A DNA stretch of 8,651 nt from Rickettsiales bacterium (lineage in GTDB: Bacteria > Pseudomonadota > Alphaproteobacteria > TMED109), in NCBI GenBank assembly GCA_002720125.1, contig PBGQ01000044.1:1-8651 (forward strand), written 5' to 3'. Both the position numbers and the translations under genes were made by a program. Under the pieces are notes generated by a model, which searched no databases, had not been told where the DNA came from, and saw only the letters and a list, made by a program, of their open reading frames with translations. Below, piece after piece: positions 5,753 through 8,651 of this stretch (positions are counted from its first letter, which is position 1; each line of letters opens with the position of its first letter).

Positions 5753-5780
5753 ATAATATCATATCTGTTTAATTGGTAAA
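5753..5780 (-). promoter_or_regulatory. promoter of the 5276-5746 gene, predicting a leaderless mRNA
   Basis: On the minus strand TTTACC (5780-5775), a 16-base spacer and TATTAT (5758-5753) precede TTAATC and the ATG. The -10 to ATG distance is 6 bases, as at 2684 and 3291. Confidence 0.5.
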
Positions 5781-5860
5781 AGATTATAGATATTTATTGA
5801 TTTTTTATTTAATTTAAGACATTAATATCAGCATATCTAATAAAAAATGATGAAAATCTA

Positions 5861-6346
5861 ATGAAAAAACTAATATTTTTTTTTATTTTTTTATATTCCT
5901 CTTCACTATTATCTTATGATTATAAAATAGATATACACGGTAAAATTGTCAGTAGTGAAAAGCATAAATATTCTGATGATAGTTATTATAGTATTTTAAA
6001 GTTAGATGGCACCTTCACAGATAATTTTAGTAACTACGGAAATTTTAATGCTCTAGTAAGTTTGGAAATAGATAACGGTGAACTTAAACAACATTTTTTT
6101 TCTGCTGAATTAACTTATCAGGATGGTTCAATTTTTTACGGGCAAGGCTCTAGAACTTCTAGAGAGTTTGAACAAGGAACCGGTAAACTATTAATTACAA
6201 CTGCAAATAAGAAATTGCAAAAGTTAATAGGAGTTAAATGTGTTTATGCAATAAATTTTTTCGGAAGTACTTCTTTTACTCTTACAAAATGTAATATTTC
6301 TGATAGTCAAAAAAATGTACTTAGTAATATTTCTGATAACAAATAA
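5861..6346 (+). CDS. secreted D-N-x-G-N-Y-G family protein, two-cysteine class
   Basis: This 161-residue protein has a signal peptide M-K-K with the core LIFFFIFLY and S-S-S-L-L-S, with cleavage likely after S18. The mature domain has DGTFTDNFSNYG at 49-60, where Ser replaces Gly in the motif, Q-G-T-G at 105-108, K-L-I-G-V-K-C with Cys127, and T-K-C-N-I-S with Cys144. There are no mid-domain cysteines. The second G-T-G turn is replaced by T-A-N-K-K-L, as in 3291 (Y-A-S-K-S-I). It groups with 2684 and 3291 although it now sits between two four-cysteine members, so the array order does not follow class. No clear -10 lies 6 bases before the ATG here; TAATAA further upstream is a weak candidate. 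Function is unknown. Confidence 0.87.
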   Translation: MKKLIFFFIFLYSSSLLSYDYKIDIHGKIVSSEKHKYSDDSYYSILKLDGTFTDNFSNYGNFNALVSLEIDNGELKQHFFSAELTYQDGSIFYGQGSRTSREFEQGTGKLLITTANKKLQKLIGVKCVYAINFFGSTSFTLTKCNISDSQKNVLSNISDNK

Positions 6347-6434
6347 TATTAATTATCTTTTAAATTAAAAATTATAGTCGTTAAGACTGTTTTATGCTTC
6401 TTTACCTTTGCACTTTAGATTTCAGTGCTCATAA

Positions 6435-6463
6435 TTTTTAGAATAAGCTAATTAAGTTATTAT
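6435..6463 (+). promoter_or_regulatory. degenerate cassette promoter upstream of a 12-codon frame
   Basis: The core GCTAATTAAGTTATTATTA (6447-6465) matches the cassette copies at 1386 and 3256. TATTAT lies at 6458-6463 with 17 bases to TTTTTA at 6435-6440, a weakened -35. A GCACT/AGTGC hairpin (6410-6428) sits just upstream. Downstream come AGGAAGG (6476-6482) and a TTG. Confidence 0.4.
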
Positions 6464-6486
6464 TACTTCTGATTTAGGAAGGAAAA

Positions 6487-6525
6487 TTGACTAATTTGTA
6501 TTATTTATTTTATAATATCTTATAA
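6487..6525 (+). CDS. 12-codon frame with promoter and Shine-Dalgarno: leader peptide or gene stub
   Basis: AGGAAGG at 6476-6482 is well spaced from TTG at 6487. The frame reads M-T-N-L-Y-Y-L-F-Y-N-I-L and stops with TAA. The arrangement of cassette promoter, ribosome site and short hydrophobic peptide could be an upstream leader frame for the 6598 gene. It could also be the surviving 5' end of a lost gene. The start signals are better than the frame itself. Confidence 0.25.
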   Translation: MTNLYYLFYNIL

Positions 6526-6597
6526 CTTAAATATTTTCTAAATGGTCATTTTAAAATCTCCTAGTGAAAAATCATAAAATCTATTAATCTTTTACTA

Positions 6598-7089
6598 ATG
6601 AAATACTTTACATTATTTATTATGATTTTCTTTACAAGCATTATAAATGCTAATGATAAGAACCTCCATCTTGAAATGACTGCATCAGGAGCTTATGTTA
6701 CCTTTAAAAGTATTAATATGAGTAATGGAACTAATGTAATTCATTATGAAAATGATATGGCTTGGACCGATAATTTTGGAAATTATGGAAGCGCTTTTTG
6801 TTATGGGTCTTTTATTTCAAAGGATAAATTTTATACTAAATTTGATCTTTATTGTGAAACTAAAAATCAAAACGGACATGTATTATGGAGTTATTATACA
6901 AGACCAAATACAGAATATGATGCAGGAACAGGAGAAGCTTTCTTTATTGATGGCAATGGAGATTATATAAATTTAATTGGCTTAAAATGTATATTTTCTA
7001 CTAAATATTTTGAAAAAAAAATATTTTCTAAAACTAAATGTAAAATTTCGACAGAACAAAAAGATTTTTTAAGCAGAATGTCTAAATAG
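6598..7089 (+). CDS. secreted D-N-x-G-N-Y-G family protein, four-cysteine class
   Basis: At 163 residues this is the longest intact member. The signal peptide is M-K-Y-F-T with the core LFIMIFFTSII and cleavage after A18. The mature domain has AWTDNFGNYG at 55-64, C-Y-G with Cys68, Cys86 in L-Y-C-E-T, Y-D-A-G-T-G at 107-112, D-G-N-G-D-Y at 118-123, L-I-G-L-K-C with Cys131, and T-K-C-K-I-S-T-E-Q with Cys148. The extra length is a four-residue insertion before the W-T-D-N motif. No Shine-Dalgarno sequence precedes the ATG. The 19 bases just before it (6579-6597) are nearly repeated upstream of the 7252 gene, so the two may share a promoter type. A +1-frame 74-codon frame inside the gene is a shadow. 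Confidence 0.88.
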   Translation: MKYFTLFIMIFFTSIINANDKNLHLEMTASGAYVTFKSINMSNGTNVIHYENDMAWTDNFGNYGSAFCYGSFISKDKFYTKFDLYCETKNQNGHVLWSYYTRPNTEYDAGTGEAFFIDGNGDYINLIGLKCIFSTKYFEKKIFSKTKCKISTEQKDFLSRMSK

Positions 7090-7131
7090 ACTCCTAGTTT
7101 AAAATATTGAAACAACGCTAGGTATCTCTGA

Positions 7132-7162
7132 TTATAGGATGGTAATATTTGCCTTTTATGAG
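7132..7162. repeat. weak third match to the intergenic repeat
   Basis: TTATAGGATGG, then ATTTGC and CTTTTATGA parallel TTATAGAATGT, ATTAGC and GTTTTAAGA in the 4495-4585 copy. Only the central 30 bases match, so it is tentative. It lies about 90 bases before the 7252 gene. Confidence 0.25.
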
Positions 7163-7251
7163 TACTAAATTTATTTAAGTAAACATTAAAAAATAGTCTG
7201 GTATAGAGATAGAATATCTATTAATCTATTACTTGAAATTTAAGGTGAAAA

Positions 7252-7731
7252 TTGAATACTATATCTCTAGAAGACTTAGAAAAAAAAATTGAAAAAGTTC
7301 AGAAAGAATGGGCTGACAGTATAATTGAAATTGGAAAAGCTTATTTAAATAAAAAAGATTATTTATTTTTAACTAATGAATTTTTAGATAAATTGTATCT
7401 TTTCAATGAAGGTAAAGTATTATTTAAACCTACAAAGGCATATCAAAAACAGTTTAGAGCAAGCAAAAACGAGTTTATTTCATACTTTATAGGACATAAT
7501 AAAGTATCAGATGAAGATAAAGGTTTTGCTCTAGAGCCCTGGAAAGAAATTTACTTTGAAAACTTTAATACGTTATATTTAGAAAAAATTTTGGTAACTA
7601 TGGGCAATTATTTTTTTACTAACTACAAAAATGAAAAAATTAAAGTTGAATATACTTTTGGTTATAAGTTTCATCGCGGGAATGGTTTAAAAATTATTTT
7701 TCATCATTCATCTATTCCATATAGAGTTTAA
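7252..7731 (+). CDS. NTF2/SnoaL-like fold protein (CaMKII-association-domain type)
   Basis: The start is a TTG at 7252, chosen because AAGGTG (7242-7247) lies 4 bases upstream. No ATG nearby gives this frame. The 159-residue protein is soluble, with no signal peptide. Residues 1-50 look helical (E-D-L-E-K-K-I-E-K-V-Q), followed by a stretch with KVLFKPTKAYQKQFRAS. The C-terminal half has GNYFFTN, V-E-Y-T-F-G-Y-K and IIFHHSSIPYRV. The last segment resembles the W-x-I-x-x-H-H-S-S-x-M-P ending of the calcium/calmodulin-kinase association-domain branch of NTF2-like proteins. Length and motif order fit a single NTF2-like domain, which in bacteria may bind or process small ligands; the ligand is unknown. 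It is convergent with the 7760 gene, 28 bases away. Confidence 0.7.
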   Translation: MNTISLEDLEKKIEKVQKEWADSIIEIGKAYLNKKDYLFLTNEFLDKLYLFNEGKVLFKPTKAYQKQFRASKNEFISYFIGHNKVSDEDKGFALEPWKEIYFENFNTLYLEKILVTMGNYFFTNYKNEKIKVEYTFGYKFHRGNGLKIIFHHSSIPYRV

Positions 7732-7759
7732 ATAGTCATAATTTTTTTTAAAATTTTAC

Positions 7760-8011
7760 TTATTCAAAGAATATAGCCTTTTTACAAAACATATAACTAA
7801 TAGTATCTTCTTGATCTATTGAATATTCTAGAAAACTATTACCTTCATCATCATCATTTAGAATGGTTTTGAGTCCAGCACTTTTATATCTATCATATGC
7901 CTGATTAATTTTTTTTTCACATTGCTCTGCATTTTCTAAATGTGTTAACAATGTAACCTGTGGCACATTAGAAGTATTAAGAAAAACAACTATTTGCATT
8001 AATGTATACAT
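7760..8011 (-). CDS. small hypothetical protein, 83 residues
   Basis: The minus-strand frame starts at ATG 8011-8009. A promoter with TATTAT 7 bases upstream and TTCACA before it supports this start and another nearly leaderless transcript. The product begins MYTLMQIVVF, too short and weakly hydrophobic for a sure signal peptide. It then has a helical, charged middle with E-N-A-E-Q-C-E-K-K-I-N-Q-A-Y and an acidic D-D-D-E. It ends with Y-M-F-C-K-K-A-I-F-F-E. Cys31 and Cys76 are the only cysteines. The pattern of a C-E-K helix after a short strand is seen in many small marine bacterial hypothetical proteins, but no function is known to me. It is not a member of the secreted family. Confidence 0.65.
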   Translation of the reverse strand: MYTLMQIVVFLNTSNVPQVTLLTHLENAEQCEKKINQAYDRYKSAGLKTILNDDDEGNSFLEYSIDQEDTISYMFCKKAIFFE

Positions 8012-8018
8012 ACTCTAG

Positions 8019-8046
8019 ATAATAGCTTAATTTAATAATTTGTGAA
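8019..8046 (-). promoter_or_regulatory. promoter of the 83-residue minus-strand gene
   Basis: On the minus strand TTCACA (8046-8041), 16 bases, then TATTAT (8024-8019), with CTAGAGT before the ATG. The sequence TTAAGCTATTAT around the -10 is identical to the cassette copy before the 3291 gene. The short distance predicts an mRNA that starts at the ATG. Confidence 0.55.
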
Positions 8047-8214
8047 GTTTACTAAGTTTTAGAAGAATTGTGATTTGAAATATCTTTTGATAAACTTTAA
8101 AGTTATTTGGTTTAATAAGTAATTTTTGAAGATGTGACTTTTTGTTTCTTGCCAAAACTAATACCTTAAATTAAAGTAGAATTATTATTTTATACACTAA
8201 TAAATGTATCTGAC

Positions 8215-8651
8215 ATGAATATAAGTTTTAAAACAGTTCCTTGGATTGAATCAGGTTTAGGAAAAATATCAATATTACCCGAAATATGTAAAAAACTTAG
8301 AGTGGAAAGACCAATTATAATTTCTGATAGTGGTTTATTTAAATTAGGTTATATAGAAAAAATTACTAATATACTCAAAGAAAATAATTTACAATCATGT
8401 GTATTTAAAGACGTTTTAGCTGATCCACCTGAAAATAATATATTTGATGCTTTAAAGATACTGGAGTCTTTTTCAGCTGACGGAGTAATAGGTTTTGGAG
8501 GTGGAAGTTCTATGGATGTTGCAAAAGCTCTTTCATACTTTAGTATAAACAAAATACCTATTGAAAAATGTTATGGCGTAAATAATTTAATTAATAAAAG
8601 AGTTCCTCTTATTCAAATACCAACTACTGCAGGAACAGGTTCTGAAGTTAC
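8215..8651 (+). CDS. iron-containing alcohol dehydrogenase, N-terminal part (3' end outside window)
   Basis: The first 145 codons of an iron-type (group III) alcohol dehydrogenase are present. These cytoplasmic enzymes use NAD(P)H to interconvert alcohols and aldehydes or related carbonyls; the substrate is not readable. The start is ATG at 8215, giving M-N-I-S-F-K-T-V-P-W-I-E-S-G-L-G, a normal beginning in which the glycine turn follows at once. An earlier ATG at 8203 is out of frame with the family. Landmarks are R-P-I-I-I-S-D-S-G at 32-40, GFGGGSSMDVAKA at 93-105 (the nucleotide-binding G-G-G-S-x-x-D), and IPTTAGTGSEV at 135-145. The metal-binding Asp and His residues lie beyond the window. 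No Shine-Dalgarno sequence is clear. It is divergent from the 83-residue gene, with 203 bases between them. Confidence 0.93.
   Translation, partial: MNISFKTVPWIESGLGKISILPEICKKLRVERPIIISDSGLFKLGYIEKITNILKENNLQSCVFKDVLADPPENNIFDALKILESFSADGVIGFGGGSSMDVAKALSYFSINKIPIEKCYGVNNLINKRVPLIQIPTTAGTGSEV

Noticed and set aside
6152..6168. CTCTAGA-ACT-TCTAGAG inverted repeat
   Set aside because: It is inside the 5861 coding sequence, encodes ordinary residues (S-R-T-S-R-E) and has no T-tract.
923..6465. Recurring 40-50 base elements considered as a CRISPR array
   Set aside because: Copies are few, diverged, irregularly spaced by hundreds to thousands of bases and carry promoter hexamers; there are no regular spacers or cas genes.
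6746..6970. 74-codon plus-strand frame inside the 6598 gene
   Set aside because: It overlaps a well-supported secreted family gene in another frame, has no ribosome binding site and gives a sequence without recognisable features.
8349..8552. 67-codon minus-strand frame
   Set aside because: It is antisense to the clearly coding alcohol dehydrogenase gene and has no start signals.

Overview
The window is strongly AT-rich, with a codon choice, short lysine-rich proteins and two flanking metabolic genes that resemble AT-rich marine Alphaproteobacteria of the SAR11/HIMB59 kind. The taxonomic guess is inference only: no marker gene is present. No tRNA, rRNA, IS element, integrase, phage gene or CRISPR array was found.

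Layout. The left edge (2-841) is the 3' part of a CaiB/BaiF-type CoA-transferase gene, and the right edge (8215-8651) is the 5' part of an iron-type alcohol dehydrogenase gene. Between these lies about 7.4 kb of accessory sequence. From left to right it holds a tiny basic ORF (1025-1093), a small lipoprotein gene (1435-1608), a minus-strand gene broken by one TAA (1638-2156) and a decayed fragment (2520-2618). Then come secreted-protein genes at 2684 and 3291, a three-helix membrane protein gene (3937-4383), and further secreted-protein genes at 4741, 5276 (minus strand), 5861 and 6598. It ends with an NTF2/SnoaL-like gene (7252-7731) and an 83-residue minus-strand gene (7760-8011).

The main content is one paralogous family. 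Six intact genes, one nonsense-interrupted gene and one remnant encode Sec-exported proteins of about 145-170 residues. They share a D-N-x-G-N-Y-G motif, a G-[TV]-G motif, an I-G-x-K-C motif and a C-terminal K-C. Members fall into two classes by cysteine content: four conserved cysteines (4741, 5276, 6598 and the broken 1638 gene) or only the C-terminal pair (2684, 3291, 5861). I do not recognise a characterised function. The export signals and paired cysteines suggest small extracytoplasmic domains.

Regulation is the second notable theme. A promoter cassette with TTGATA, a 17-bp spacer and TATTAT or a near match recurs upstream of unrelated genes. At several family genes the -10 hexamer lies only 6 bases before the ATG, with no Shine-Dalgarno sequence, which predicts leaderless mRNAs. 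Genes outside that pattern (3937, 7252 and the broken 1638 gene) have clear Shine-Dalgarno sites. Intergenic DNA is unusually long and contains other diverged repeats and a perfect 20-bp palindrome, consistent with a region shaped by repeated duplication and decay.
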